Positions 38,801-51,376 of a stretch of 64,000 bases of DNA are shown here, piece by piece. Each line of letters opens with the position of its first letter. The first letter of the stretch is position 1. The stretch is from Formicarius rufipectus. Lineage: Eukaryota > Chordata > Aves > Passeriformes > Formicariidae. A program made the translations under genes and the position numbers. The notes beneath the pieces are model-generated. The model made no database searches. It saw nothing but the letters and a program-made list of their open reading frames with translations, and was not told the origin of the DNA. The DNA lies in the NCBI GenBank assembly GCA_013399695.1, contig VXAU01000310.1:372001-436000 (forward strand), read 5' to 3'.

Positions 38801-41800
38801 ATGGACCTACTGCCTCATCATATGACCACATGCCTCTAGATTTTACAGGGAGCCCTGGGTCAGTTCTCAGCAGGATAATGGCCTGGGAAAGGCTGACAAG
38901 AAACTAATTTTCCCTCCCCTCCTTATCCTCTTCCCTGTGCCCTCATCCCTGGCACATTGCTAAGCACAGCCCTTTTCTCCTCAAGCCAGAAGCCCATTAG
39001 GGAGAGGAGACAGGAGCTGCAGAAAAAGCAGGGTCTTTTTGTGCTCCTGGGACACAGGCTGAGCACATCTGACTGACCATGGCCCCCTGGGCATGGGCTC
39101 TGCTACCCTTGCCTGGCCAGTACCTTGTCTTGAAGTAGGAATGCCTGCCATGTCAAGGAAAGTGTTTTCACACAAGGACTTTGACTCATGCTTTAACAAT
39201 CCACCTTGCTTCTACTATTTTTGGAGACTGTCTAAAGGAGCAAAGCATGTGCGTCTGACTCCAGCTGAAATTCAGCAAATCTCACTAGCCTTCAGAAAAT
39301 GTGTCTTTGTGACTACAGGATAATTTTTAATCTGCCACATCCAATGACCCAGATACTGGTCAGGTCAGGGCCAGGTCTTGGAGGCAGAGATGGATGTTCT
39401 CTTCTCTGTAGCACCTCCTCCTTCTTGGCTGCCTTCCTTAAACAAAGAGTCTACCATCTCCATCTCTTGAGGCTCAACCAAGCTTTTCTGCTCCATGTTT
39501 TCAGCTGTGATTTATTCATGTCCTTCCTATTAGATCCAGGAAGAAACTTTTCCCTCTTTCCAGCCCCTCAGTTTTATTAGTGCACAAGTGTGTTCATTGC
39601 ACAAAGCCTCACACATGATGGGATTTAACCAGGAACATTTCACCCGGCCAGATCAGAATCTACCTCCTCTTGGCTGCACACATATCACTGTCTCAAAGTG
39701 CAATACTTCATATAATTTTGATTCTGACACTAAAGGCTGTACTGAAATCTCATCTGGGCTTGTTAGTGATATATTGACTTAAAATACCAGCTTTAAAGAA
39801 GTCTGGGAAAGCAAAGCAAGAAAAACTCAAATCTCCCACTGAAAGCCAACCCTTTCAAGGGAGAATGGGCAATTTGTGAAATGGAAGTATTTTCAGTGCA
39901 AGGGAGATAGATACTGTGTATTTCAACAAAGGCCAGATATTTCTGGGTTATGCAGTCTTAATAATAATTCAGGTTTTAGTAAGTGTAGTTAGTGCCACAG
40001 TCTGAAGCCACATTGGTAAAACTGATCACTCACCTCATGATGTCTTTAACAAGGTCCTTGCTGCAGCTCCCAAACAGTTTAAGTTATGCTAGCCATAAAG
40101 TAATTTAGAAAATTTTCCTAGTGCAGGCAGGCTTGAAGAAGAAGCCAGTCTATTGCAATTCATGTAAGTGAAAAATACATGACATTAAGTTTCTTTCCAG
40201 AGCCATTCTTAAATGAATAATGGATAAACAATATCAGTGGCCCCCCCCTTGCCCTTAACTGAGGCACCAGAAAAGAACACCCGTGGTTCAGCCTGGTGGG
40301 AAACTTCCCAACAGAAGGAGTCCCAGGCAGAAAGATATATCTGCCATTGCTTTATATGGAGATTACTTTCCCCATGACCACTCACTCCCCTATAAATTTT
40401 TTCTGCTCTGTGTATTTGCACACTAAAAATATGTAATAAGGAAGGAATATAAACTCTCACTTCGTGGTATCGCTGGCTCACATATTGCAGCTCAGCAGTC
40501 ATGGACAGTATCCAGCATTAACGCTCAAACGAAGCTGCCATATTTATGACTTCTCCAACCTCATAAGAGCAAGAAAGGCTGGCAAAGAGTGATTGAAGCA
40601 CAGCTGAATGAAATGCAAAGTATAAAGAGGGCTAAAATATTTGTTGGGTTTGGATTCCTAAGGAAATGAGGTTCATGCAATGCAGCTTGTCTGGGTGAGG
40701 ACGTGTGTGTGCGGCAGGTGCTGTTTCTGCAAAGCCCCACACAATACTTTGATGCTGCTGAGCTGCTGCCAATGACTTTTGATGGGGGGGATCAACAGTC
40801 TTGGGGACAGCTCAGTTTGCCCATGATGGATGGAAACAGATGCTTATGCCTCATGGGTGGAAAGGCTCATTGTTATTAGGCATCAGACTATGAAAACAGG
40901 GTAGAGGTTTTTGAAACTGCAACCACTTATTCTGCAGCCCACAGAAGTTCTCATTCGGCTTAAACTGGCTGAAAAGTATCTCTGTGTATTTTTCAAATGC
41001 ATTTGCCAGCTTCTTCAGAAATAAACGCATTTCTGATGTGCAAGTCACCTGGAAGGAGGTGGCTACACTCACAGAGTCTTTTTCTGGTGCCCTCTGGTTG
41101 TTCTAAAACCATCCACAGATACAGACACTGCCCCAGTGGGGCAAAGCTGCCATCACACAGCCCAGGCTTTGCTGAGGGCACAGCATGCACTGTTGCTTGT
41201 GAATTACACCAGTGCATGTGGAATGTAAAGCAGGCATTTATAGTATCTATTCAGGCTTCTTGGTAAGCTGAGAAAGTGAACATTGCCATATCTACATTGT
41301 GGGCAAGGTTTTCCAAGCTGTGCTCTGCCACTTAGTGAATGATGTTTATACTTCATAGACCCATAACTGGCAAAATTTGGCTTGGGGAGGAGGGAAAGTT
41401 CAGAAAGCTACAGTCAGAGAATTGTTTTGCAAGATCTGCAATTTTATACATATCAAATGCCACTGCTTCCATTAGGAAGATCCCCAAATATCTTAATTTC
41501 CACAGTAGGAAAAGAAATCATAATAATGAATGCAAGGACATCAAAGACAGGACATTACCTGTATTTATAACTAATGTGATCATGGTGCAGCAGTGTTGAG
41601 TGGGTATTTGCTGCTTCTTATTGCAAACCACAGTGGGTTTTGCACCCACATTCATAACATAGTAAGAGGGGAGAAATTTCAAAACAGTGGCTAATATTAA
41701 ATGCCTCCATCCAGAGAAGGCTGTGAGCACACTGTCTGATGTTCAGAGGTGAAAAAGTACCAACAGCTTTCATTTCATCATTTTTAAAATCAGATCACTT

Positions 41801-43320
41801 GCTCGGATGCTGCTGTGATTGATAATGCCAGTGCTTGCTTCAGAAATGTCTGTGCTCACATCTCTGTGAAGAATATCCAGAACAGTAGTCCAGAACTAGA
41901 AAAGAAGTTTTGTCCTAGACTGCATCTGAATGAAATGGAGCTCATGCTGTGGTACTGATTATTTTGGGTCTGTTGAATTAAAGAAAGCCCTTTCCACACA
42001 CTTTATCAGCTTTTAGTCAAACTCCTCCCATACAGTAAAAACTTTTGACTTGATTGCAGCTGCTAAAGCAGGATTAAATATATAACCAGTGTGTAAGTTG
42101 AGATCCCTTTGACTCTGAAGAGAGTCTGAAGCAATGATTCAAAACTATGGGAACTTTCAACTTCAGCTTACTCAGGGCTGTGAGTTGTTCTGTTGTAAAA
42201 TGTGGTTTTCCAAGCCTTTTTTTTTTTTCCTGTTTCTTTTGCTGAAGGGTTCATTATTTTGCAGAGGATGGGTCTTTCTGCCCTGCAGGGATCTATTTAT
42301 CACTGCTGACTCTCTGCATCTTCTCCATGGGAAGAAGTAATTGGATTGTACTTTCTGCACATGACCAAGGCAGCAGGGAAACCCAGAGCTGTAGACCAGA
42401 GAACTGAGCTGTCTAGAAGGTAGGGAAGCACCTGATGCTTAAAAAAATGAAATGTCTGAGTCTTATCACAAGATCTTTCCTTTCTTCCCATAGAGGAACT
42501 GGGACATGCTGAACTGAACTCACCAGACAGCCCATGAAGGTTCTTGAAGCCTTTAGGGAGCAGTGAAAAACAACCACCTGGATAATCCCTGGCAGAAACC
42601 AGGCCCAGGGCATTAAATGCCTGTGAATATACAAAACAATAAGTATGATATGGGATGTTAAGAGTTCATGACATTTCTTAAAGTTACAATGCAATTACTG
42701 CAGAATACAGTGGTGTTTTTTACACTGTCAGGGCCTCCATGTGCTGTCCTGTGGCTGGTGTAGATAATTATGCAGAAGCAACTGCAACACTTCAGCCCAG
42801 AAAAGAAGTAAAAACAAAAGAAAAAGAAAGCATTTCTTTCATATATTTTCAGATAGGGTTGTATTTATTGTAATTATAATGTTGTAAAATGCTATGTTGC
42901 AATCTTAAGAATTGTGTTGTTTGTTCCTAAAGACAACAGAATCTTGACACTATTATATTTGGGAAAAGTGATGAGATTCCCAAGAATTTATGCTGCAAGT
43001 CTTTAAGAGTTTAATAGATTTATTATTCTTCTTCAAACAAATGCCTGCTTGTCATTGTCAGCCTTCCACTGCTTGTACCTCCCTCCACCTCCTTAGATCC
43101 CAGTCTAAAAAAAGAAGCTCTTTGGAGCTTGATATGTTGCTTGTAGCTATGTTAGAGAAGCTGTGCTATTCTAGGAACACTCAGGCTTCTCCAAAGAGCT
43201 CCTCCAGCGGTAACAACGTGAATGGTTTTCATCTCAGCCATAAGAACTTTCACTGATGTCCTATCAAGCCCCACAAGACAAACCCCAAGTGCTGGCTGAT
43301 ATTCTGCAAGACATAAAAAA

Positions 43321-43348
43321 TGTGTGTGTGTGTGTGTGTGTGTGTATG
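43321..43348. repeat. (TG)n microsatellite
   Basis: Thirteen nearly perfect TG units ending in TATG. It is likely to vary in length between individuals. Confidence 0.95.
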
Positions 43349-44270
43349 TCCACAAGGGTGTATGCACACATGCTCATTTGTTCTCATGAAGAAGAGGTTT
43401 AATGGTCAGTTTTGAAACCAACCCAGCCCCATTACAGCAGACCCATCCTGCAGGCTTGCTCTGATGAACAGCACTGACATGGACTCACAGACCTGACCCA
43501 ACCACCACTGAAGGATTTACTGCTTCGATGTGCTGTTTTGCTCTGGAGAAGTCATCACTGCAGTGGAGGCAGAGGAAGGTGCTACAAACCCATATGATGT
43601 CCTGTGTCTCAGGAGAGGCCCTGCCTAGGCTGTGCCAGATTACATTTGCATGAGGACTGCTTTGTACAGGAATGGGAGTGCAGTGTACCAGGATACCACC
43701 CCCAAACTTGTGCTCATCAGCAATGGCACAGTTTCTTACACAGGCTGATTTGTACATTTCTTTTCAAAAAAATATTTTATCAACTTTGACTGGAATAAAA
43801 CCACTGACACAGAGGGAAAACTGTCTGCTATTATTTTCCACTTATAAAGGACACAAATCTGCATGATGAGCCAAATTCTCCTATTGCAAAGATTATTGTT
43901 ACATGAAACAGCTAAAACAGCAGAAAGAAGCTGTTCCTGGAATTTACGAGGAAAAAGATTTTTCTTTACAGCAGCAAAGCACCACCATTGTCCCACTCAG
44001 CATATTAACACTCACAATAAAAGATGGCAGTTGCAAAAACGTGGGGGAGTACGATTAAATCAGTATTTCTTAAATAGTTCTGGAGTGTGCAAGCTGGTAT
44101 TTTGGAATAATAATGGAGAATGCACCATGTTCTGGGCTGTCAGAGTTTCTGAGGGGGCAGATTCAAAGGTCTTGTGCCACTTAATACCTCCTGATCTGCA
44201 GATGAATGGAAGAGGAGCAAACAGGACAGGGTGTTGTATTTGCATGTTGGATGAGCTATGATTTGTTTTC

Positions 44271-44302
44271 TTTTTTTTTTGTTTTCTTTTTTTTTTTTTT
44301 TT
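44271..44302. repeat. Interrupted poly(T) tract
   Basis: Ten T, then GTTTTC, then sixteen T. No retroposon body was recognised next to it. Confidence 0.9.
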
Positions 44303-44739
44303 ACAGTAAATTCATAGTTTAAATGCTGCTGTGATGGAAAATGAAAATTGCTTAGTACCATACATAGATCTCCTATGGATAGTATGAGTTGGTGCATATG
44401 TGTGTGAGTGTATTTGTGTTGTAATTTAAAATATAACGTCATCCCAAGCTAAAACATTTAGGAAACTCCTTTGAGAGAAAGTCTTCACCTCAAAAAGGGG
44501 ATCCATGGTAAAGAAAATCAATGTGGCAGCCAGAAATAGCATTAAACCTTTGTCAGCAAGATATGACACATCAAAGAAGTTAAATTGATCTTCCAGCCTT
44601 CTGTCCCAAATATTGCTGCTGCAATATGAGCCTCCCTTTCTCTGTGCTGACAACTACACAATTGTTTCTTGTCTCCATCAGTGTACCCTGCAGGCTGTCT
44701 TTGCCACCATCCTCTCTCCATCTCCAGACATCCGAGCTA

Positions 44740-44773
44740 CAGTTAAAGATCAGTTAAGATTCAGTTAAGATGC
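44740..44773. repeat. Small CAGTTAAGAT tandem
   Basis: Three copies of CAGTTAA(A/G)AT in a row with small spacers (CAGTTAAAGAT, CAGTTAAGATT, CAGTTAAGATG). A similar short doubling, ATACTGTGAA twice, follows at about 44793-44815. Confidence 0.75.
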
Positions 44774-45488
44774 AGAATTTTGCATGGGCAGTGATACTGT
44801 GAAATACTGTGAAACCAAAGATATACGGACCTTTAGCTTGTGAGCAGCCACAGGCACTGGGATTTCAGTATACAGCATGGCTGAAGCTAAACTTGGTATC
44901 ATAACAAAGTGTGGGTCTAAAAAAAAGCTGCCTTAAACTCCCAGGAGGTTTGCAGCTTCTACATGATGACAGTTGTTAGAGAGTAGCTCTCCCACAGAGA
45001 CAACCATACCAAACAGAGTGTGCTGGAGTAAATGCAAGAGGCAATGCTGGAAGAACACTAGAAACGTGTTGCTTTCTCTCTGAATGCAACACTATTTCTG
45101 TGAAACGTCATAGATGCCGTATCTTAAGGCATTCGTGTATTTGTCCCTCTAGCTCCGTGATTCCCTCAGTTATTAACACAACACAGCCATTTTCAGAAGC
45201 TCCTGGTCTTTCCTGAGACCGTGCTTTGTGTTGAGAGACTCCTTCATGCACCGGCCCCTGGGAAGCTGGTGAGCAACTTTCTCTCCCAGATGACTGCCAG
45301 CTGCATTGAAGGTAGGCCACCAGGAAACCCTAATTACATCACCTTTTCTGCTGGTCTGCTGTTCATGGTTTCATAGCTAGTCTTCATTTAGCTGTGCATT
45401 CATGCAGGCAGCAGGATGCAACTGGGAGAGGAAGCAGCCGAACACAGTAATGCAGACATTTACCTACTTTACTTCAATAGTGCACTTC

Positions 45489-45600
45489 CATAGAATGATA
45501 GAATGTCATGGGTTGGAAGGGACCTTAAAGAACATATGGTTCCAATCCCCTGCCATGGACAGGTTCACCTTCCATTAGACCACTTTCTGTCAACTTCGCC
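45489..45600 (-). mobile_element. CR1 LINE 3' end, minus strand
   Basis: Reading the plus strand: CATAGAATGATAGAATG, then GGGTTGGAAGGGACCTTAAA, then GGTTCCAATCCCCTGCCATG, then CACCTTCCATTAGACCA. This is the reverse complement of the avian CR1 3' untranslated end, with its terminal short repeats at the left and about 110 bp retained. CR1 copies are usually cut at the 5' side, as here. The element points to the minus strand. The match decays after about 45600, and divergence is moderate. Confidence 0.9.
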
Positions 45601-47398
45601 TCTGCCCGTTTCCTCCTGCTCTGCTGAGGGTTCCTCATTCAGCTGCTGTGACCCACAGGAACTTTGCAGGCAGGTACAAGCTGCAGGCCCTGTAAGAGGG
45701 CAAAACAGAGACCTTGTACACCAAAGTTGAAGACAAAGCTCTTCCATACCACAGAATACATAGATTTTCACCTGTGGGTTTCAAAGCACAGCAGTCGGCA
45801 GCACTTGTGAGGGAGCTTATAGGAAGATTCGTTCTTTGACCTTTTTATTCCACATAGGCCTCCTCCTCTGCATCTTTTTTTGTTTGTTTGTTTTGTTTGC
45901 AGTTGTTCTAACATCAGCACACAAAGCAGAGTGCAGTGAAACCCTGTGTTTGTCAGTACAATACTGTAGGAAGAACTGGTTTTGACTGAAACTGGGCCAG
46001 CTTTCACCTGCCCCGATCCATAACCCTTCCAACTCCCCTGAGGAGGGACCTTGCTGGAAAATGCTGCAGCCAGCTGGGTCTGGTATGGCTCTGTGGCAAG
46101 CCAGAATAAAATGCTGCTCTGGACTCTGAGAGGGATAAGATGTCCCAGTGCTTTTGAGTCTCAACAAAGCACAGGTTTCCACACCGCACAGTGTGGGTCT
46201 CACTTGTTAGGAGGGACAGAAACTGAGTAAAACCTTCCTTAATGGCCCTTACCACCTATAGGTGCCAGAGAGGGGTTTGCCTAAATAAAAGAGAGACTTT
46301 GGACTGCTACAAAATAGATGTCCAAGGGGAATGTGTGAGCTTCTGAACGATGGTTGGGCCATCTGTGGCTTCCAGCACAGTGGAGCCTGCCTGACACTTC
46401 AAACATCATCAATAATCTCAGCTATAAACCCCCATCATTTCATTTTAAAATTTTCCTGAGTAGTAGGAGCACATTCACACTTGGAAACAGTAGAGCACTT
46501 AGAATCTTTTTCTATTTCAGTGCTAGGAAAAAGAAGGGGACAAAGGGCCAGGAAATATTGTTTCTTGGCTGAACTCTTGCAGACTGAGTTTTGGACCAGA
46601 GTGGGTTTTTTTGCATGACTCAGTGGTAAGTTTCTGAACAAAGAACTTTATAATACAGAGGCAATACTGCAAAAAGCATTTAACTGTAGATGTGCTGGAG
46701 GCAGTTTTGAAAACTTCTGGTATCTTTTCTTTCCTTCACACAACAGTGCTCGCAAATGGATTGAAACCTTCCTTGGGGATTAATGTAACAGAGTGGGTAA
46801 AAATTTAAGTGCTTCGTGATCTCCATGAGATGAGATAGTATCTGGTAGAGTAGATAATTTGAAATACTTAGAGCAATGATGTTTTTGAAAGCCTTCCTTC
46901 ATTTTTGTGAAAACTAGTTAGTCGTAAAATTATCTTCCAAAAGTTTCTCTGCGTGCTCCCCTAATGAACTTCTGATTTACATGCAGTTTGTAGATACGGC
47001 TTCTCTCTCCTAAAGTAATTTTCTTCCTTTTATTTAAGGCAGATTTCTATTTTAGGGAGGCATATTATGTGGTGTGCATAGCCACTGTGGAGGAATTGTT
47101 GCAAATACCTCATTTGTAATGCTTTTGTTCTTCCACTCTGAAACCCCACATCTCACTTCTCTAAGGAGGAGAAGATATTGTATTTGACTTATTACCAAGT
47201 CTAAAGCATTGTTAGGATTAACTGCAACTAATCACTAAAACATGCCTTCTCATTTTGGATCTGTTGTGACTCTCCAACATGGGAAAAGTGCTTCCTACTT
47301 CAAAATCTGTTTCACTTCTAATTTTTTTCCCTCCCCAAAAGCTAGATCTGGGCCCGTGCCTCCCTTATCAGCATGCCCATAAATGTCATCAAGACTAA
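45601..47398. other. Non-coding DNA, no gene seen
   Basis: A TTTG-rich simple run lies at 45876-45899. Minus-strand frames 45817-46203 (128 codons) and 46004-46255 overlap each other and show no domain. The remainder is AT-rich unique DNA. Confidence 0.5.
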
Positions 47399-47416
47399 GG
47401 AAATGAGGAGGATGAG

Positions 47417-47630
47417 ATGTCCAGCACACAGCCAGCACAAGGATCAAAACCAAAAGTGACTGTTCTTCAGAAAAGGAGGAGTAGGGAAGTTGCTGAAGTC
47501 TCCACACAAGTGCCTGATGAGCAGTTCCACCAAAGTGGAAGTGAAAGTGTCTCACAACTCTCACAACTCTTCTCCCCAATGCCTGTGGTTGCAGATTCCA
47601 GCATGACACATCCCATCTTTGCCTCTCCAG
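47417..47630 (+). CDS. Weak candidate coding exon, unknown product
   Basis: An open frame follows an in-frame TAA at 47396 and starts at the ATG at 47417 (a G at -3 gives a fair context). The predicted peptide is polar and rich in Ser, Gln, Glu and Val, for example KPKVTVLQKRRSREVAEVST and SGSESVSQLSQLFS, which looks more like a disordered protein segment than typical chance translation. The frame meets a near-perfect splice donor, CTCCAG/GTAAGA, at 47630/47631, leaving phase 1. A strong acceptor at 48321 would continue it (next entry). There is no recognised family, no CpG island and no promoter motif upstream, and a minus-strand frame of 138 codons overlaps. About 80 codons without a stop is not rare by chance, so this is only a candidate. 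Confidence 0.2.
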
Positions 47631-49399
47631 GTAAGACTCGGGTATCACTGTGACAATCAGGAAAATTTTTACTTCTTCTGACACACAGTAACTGCTGTAT
47701 CTATGATACAATAGTTATGTAATGTATTGAAAGATAATGCTGAAGAAAGGACTGTCAGATACTGTGCTGAAGTTTAGAAAACTGATCACTAACCAACAAG
47801 CCACCCTGATTTACAGCACGGAATAAAAGTTGTATCAGAAAGCAGTGAAATAAACGTGTGCTTCAGGGCATAAGCACGTTTCTGGAATGATTGGGATAGA
47901 AATAATATCCCCTTCTGGCACATAACTTTATAACTGCAGAATATGGGACTACTGGCATTGTTCTCTGAAGGGTATAGTGCTGGTACTTTTAGACACTAAG
48001 TAAGTAATTTTTAAAATTTATAGATTCTTCAACTTCTTTCAATGGAAATATAGGTTTTCAAGGACATTTTACACAGGTCAATTGCTATGTAGAAACCAAG
48101 AACTTAATTTTCTCAATCACATTTCATGATTGCATTAGGGGTAGTTCACAGATGTCCAGGGACTGATAAACCACATGATGAAAACCATGAGACAACTCAC
48201 ACCAGGAATCAGATTCTGTCTGACAGTTTTCTAACACCTGATGTCTTTAAATCAATGCTTGATTTTTTAAAAATACTTTCTTTTTGTTTTTCTGGTTTGT
48301 TTGTTTGTTTTTTAATTGCAGAAGACATTCTTCAATTCAGCTAGAAAATATGAACTTGGGGGAAGAACTTAAAAGTCTGTGGCAAGCTTATAAGGACTGA
48401 TGTGGGACTTGATTGTAATTGCTTAATTCTAGACTGAAAAGGACTGAATTTACAAAGTTTGATATTTCTAAGAAAACAAAGACATAAATCTACAGCTGTG
48501 TTCACAAATGATGTGCAGATTTCTTGTGGGGAATCTGAAAATAAGGCCCACACCTGTGGGAAGGGTGTTCCCAGGATTATGTCACCTACATGGATCATGA
48601 AGGAATTTTCTCCTTGGCTGCTCAGATGAGGGTTTTTAACAGTTGCCTCCCATTTACTTCACAGCATTTCATTGCTGAGTAACTTGTACTTCTTCACACT
48701 ATTTTAATTTGATGGCATGTACAAGTAATGCAGAGATCTTTCCTATGGGAAATGAAGAAAATAATTCATTCACTCAGTAACTCCATTAAATTCAATTCAG
48801 GTTAATTCTTTTATGAAAGGTGTTTAGATAATTCTGTCAAATTAAAATATAAAAGGAAAAATGTCAATAATACTGACCATCTTGTCATTACAATTCTTAA
48901 TTCTTTCATGTCATGCTTCCTCCACTGAGGATTTTATTTTGCAGAGGGAGAAACTAGCATAAAGTCACATCTCTAATTTCTGCATATTACTGAAGACAAA
49001 CATGCATATATGTATATGGAACAAAATCTCAGCAATTCACTGTTCACATTGATTTGTGAGGGGTTTTTTGTTTCATTTTTGAGATTTTTCCCCTTATATT
49101 TACTTTAATGTGTATTTGCCAGATGCATTGTATGCACAGAAAAAGGTGTAGTAACAGGACAAGAAGTTTGACTCCACTCTGTGTCCTTAAGAGACAGAGA
49201 AGAAATATCATTTGGAAATTTCTGTGGCACAGGGCCCTGCTGGAAGCTGCTGATCTCATTCCTACCCCTCACATGTGGTTGTTAACACAAGGACACATAA
49301 GGGAATGGCCGACTATTGGAGAGGCCATGACCAAAGTGGATATTGATTCTCTTTTTCCTTGATGTGACTGGCTGTGTAGAAAACATTGATCACTAGTGC
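47631..49399. other. Non-coding DNA, or intron and 3' flank of the weak candidate
   Basis: Unique AT-rich sequence with a (TTTG)n-type run at 48271-48312. No repeat element was recognised, and the short frames at 48126-48344, 48341-48598 and 49108-49362 are not convincing. Confidence 0.45.
48322..48344 (+). CDS. Possible terminal exon of the 47417 candidate
   Basis: TTTTTTAATTGCAG ending at 48321 is a good acceptor, with a TTTG-rich pyrimidine tract before it. Joined in phase 1 to the donor at 47630, the reading continues E-D-I-L-Q-F-S and stops at TAG 48342-48344. The phase agreement is what makes this worth recording; one in three acceptors would agree by chance. No clear AATAAA signal was found close by. 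Confidence 0.13.
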
Positions 49400-49625
49400 A
49401 GCCTTGAGAGCAGGTTGGATGAATTCATGGAAGAGAAAACCCCTTGAGAGCTACTGAATACACAGAAAGCCAGTCTGGCTCAGAATATGTCTGGGCTGCA
49501 AAAGGCTATAAAATACTTGGAGCAGAGGGGAGATGCTGCTTGAGCTTCTCCGGTCTCACGCTCCTTGTTCCAATGTCAGCTTTTGGGCGTTGGCATTAGC
49601 TGTTCTTATTTCATTATGCTTTTAT
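49400..49625 (+). mobile_element. Old CR1/L3-like LINE 3' end
   Basis: GGATGAATTCATGGAAGAGA, then GAGAGCTACTGAATACACAG, then CTGGCTCAGAA, TCTGGGCTGCAAAAGGCT, GGAGATGCTGCTTGAGCTTC, and near the end AGCTGTTCTTATTTCATTATG. This follows the layout of an older sauropsid CR1/L3-type 3' untranslated region: 'gaattcatggagg.. ggctactgaacacag.. ctcagga.. gggctgcaa.. ctggagg..', with a terminal 'gttcttatgttcttatg'. The part carrying 'ctagatggacctttggtct' appears deleted before the terminus. Assignment is from memory of such elements. The TATAAAA at 49507 and the 98-codon hydrophobic frame at 49533-49829 fall in or start in this repeat. Confidence 0.5.
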
Positions 49626-51259
49626 TTACTGTTGGAAGGAGATGATGACTGGAAGCTGTCCAGAACTCTGGTTGCAACCACCAAGAGACCTCCCTTTCCC
49701 AAGGACTGGCTGCAGCACAGAATTGACAGGCACTGTAGCTGCCCAGTAAGAGTGTTTCATATCCATAAAGAACTTTCCAGAGTGCCTAAATGCTTGAAAC
49801 TGCAGGTTCTGTTGGCCAAGATCAAGTGACTTGCACCTATTGGGAAAGTGCTTCCTGTTAGCTTTCTCTCTTTTTTTTTCTACCTGTATTTGCACATTTT
49901 CAATTATGCAGAAATGTATCATTAAGCTCCACTTCTCTATATTTAAGCAGGCAAGGAACAGTGAACTTCAAACTCTGACAGAACTACAGAATACCTTGAA
50001 ATATTTTAATGCAAAGCACTCTTTCTCTGACAGAAAAACACATATTTCCTTGTTAATTCTGAGTTATGCTAACTGGTACTGGTAACTTTGTACTCACAAG
50101 CATAGCACACAAGATGGATAGACTGCAGCAAAACGAGTTAGGTGTTGCATTTATAAACAAGTATCACCTTTAAAAAATTTACCTGTCTGCCAAGACCTGG
50201 CAAAATGAGAAAGTTCAGCTCAGTACTCAGAGCAGTTCCTCCCTGCCTGACTCTCCTAGTGGCTGCCAGGAATGCCTGGCATGTCAGGTAACACAAGCTG
50301 AGCAACAGTCAAAAAGTCCTTCGTTTCTTGTGAAAATGGAACAAGGTCGTTATTGAAAAGAGGTATTACAGCTCCAGATGATGCTGTATCTGTGCTTCTT
50401 AGCCATCAGGCAGAGCCTGGGACCCTGCCAGGGAACAGCTTTAAGCAGTTTTGGAAGGTAACATGTATAATAGGGACACCACAATCCCAAGGAGACAGGT
50501 CCAGCTGCCCTGTGCCATAGGATCCTACCTTTCTTTACATCTTCATTACTCAAACAACATACACCAGCAGCAAATATTAATATGAAACAAGCAATAATAA
50601 AATATACCTATTTAATTGTTCACAGTCTGCTAAATCAGGGGAGCCCCTGGGACACCCTGTGCTGTTTTGACCTCCATTTCTCTCCTGACTCATCTGCAGC
50701 TCTGCTGTTTCATGGTGAGAGATCTTACAGTTTCTGGCTTCACTCTGCCTGCTACGTCCACAGTGTAAGTGCTATTCTCTCCTAGTGTGACTGCAGCTGG
50801 CTGCCCCTTCCTGAGGAAGAGTGGTGATTTTTGAGGCTGTGGTGGTCTGGTGAGACAGGTGGCTGTACAGTCTCAGACAGGAGGTCTCAACTAACAGAGT
50901 CTCCTGTCTGTTCAAGACCTTACAAGCCAAATGCCTTTGTAACCTTCTTCCATTGGACTTGAGAGTGGCATCGGGTGCTGGGGCTCTTTCACACTACGAG
51001 GTTTGTAACACCTGGCCAACACCATGGTTGTAACAAAAAATGACAACACTTATAACAAATATCTTCAGGATTTTACCAGATCTTTCAATGATTTTCAGGC
51101 TTCTTGTGTCCTCTGTCTGTCTATACTGCTTTAGAAATGACAGCCCAAGTGATTTTGACATTGAGCATTTGTGTGAGGCTGGTACAGAGGCTGGTAAGAG
51201 ACTGCCTGACCCTCCAGGGCTGGAAGCATTTGAACTGAAAGTTCAATATTACTGAAAGT
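49626..51259. other. Non-coding DNA, no gene seen
   Basis: AT-rich unique sequence. A 59-bp exon-like interval (51135-51193) bounded by good splice sites is discussed in the findings. No other item could be assigned. Confidence 0.45.
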
Positions 51260-51376
51260 AATACTCAAGAAGGATGTTTTCAAGCCTCTTTTTTTCATTT
51301 TTAATGAAATACAGAGAATGTGTGATGGTCAGTGTTGGGGTACTTCATGATCTGAAATGGCTTCCCCATCAGAGCT
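51260..51376 (+). repeat. 115-bp duplicated segment, copy A
   Basis: Starts AATACTCAAGAAGGATG and ends CCCATCAGAGCT. It matches 54873-54987 with about six substitutions and two single-base length differences (about 93% identity). Similarity stops abruptly at both ends. No CR1, MIR or LTR signature is visible inside, and there is no obvious target-site duplication or poly(A) tail. Confidence 0.9.

Larger units (their letters stand above)
35215..45488. other. Non-coding DNA, no gene seen
   Basis: About 10 kb without a recognised gene. Contents: a 22-bp direct duplication at 35811-35852, an A-rich run near 36520-36540, a T12 run at 42217-42228, a (TG)n microsatellite at 43321-43348, interrupted T tracts at 44271-44302, and a small GTTAAGAT tandem at 44740-44773. 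The 167-codon minus frame (35748-36251) is cysteine- and serine-rich with no domain. The frames at 37.0-37.8 kb and 38.1-38.5 kb overlap on opposite strands in GC-richer DNA. Confidence 0.5.

Noticed and set aside
47295..47711. 138-codon minus-strand frame
   Set aside because: Lies antisense to the more protein-like plus candidate, no domain, composition typical of a shadow frame.
49533..49829. 98-codon frame with a hydrophobic segment behind a TATA-like word
   Set aside because: A start about 30 bp after the TATA word would fall after the only ATG, and the region follows an old CR1/L3 3' end layout.
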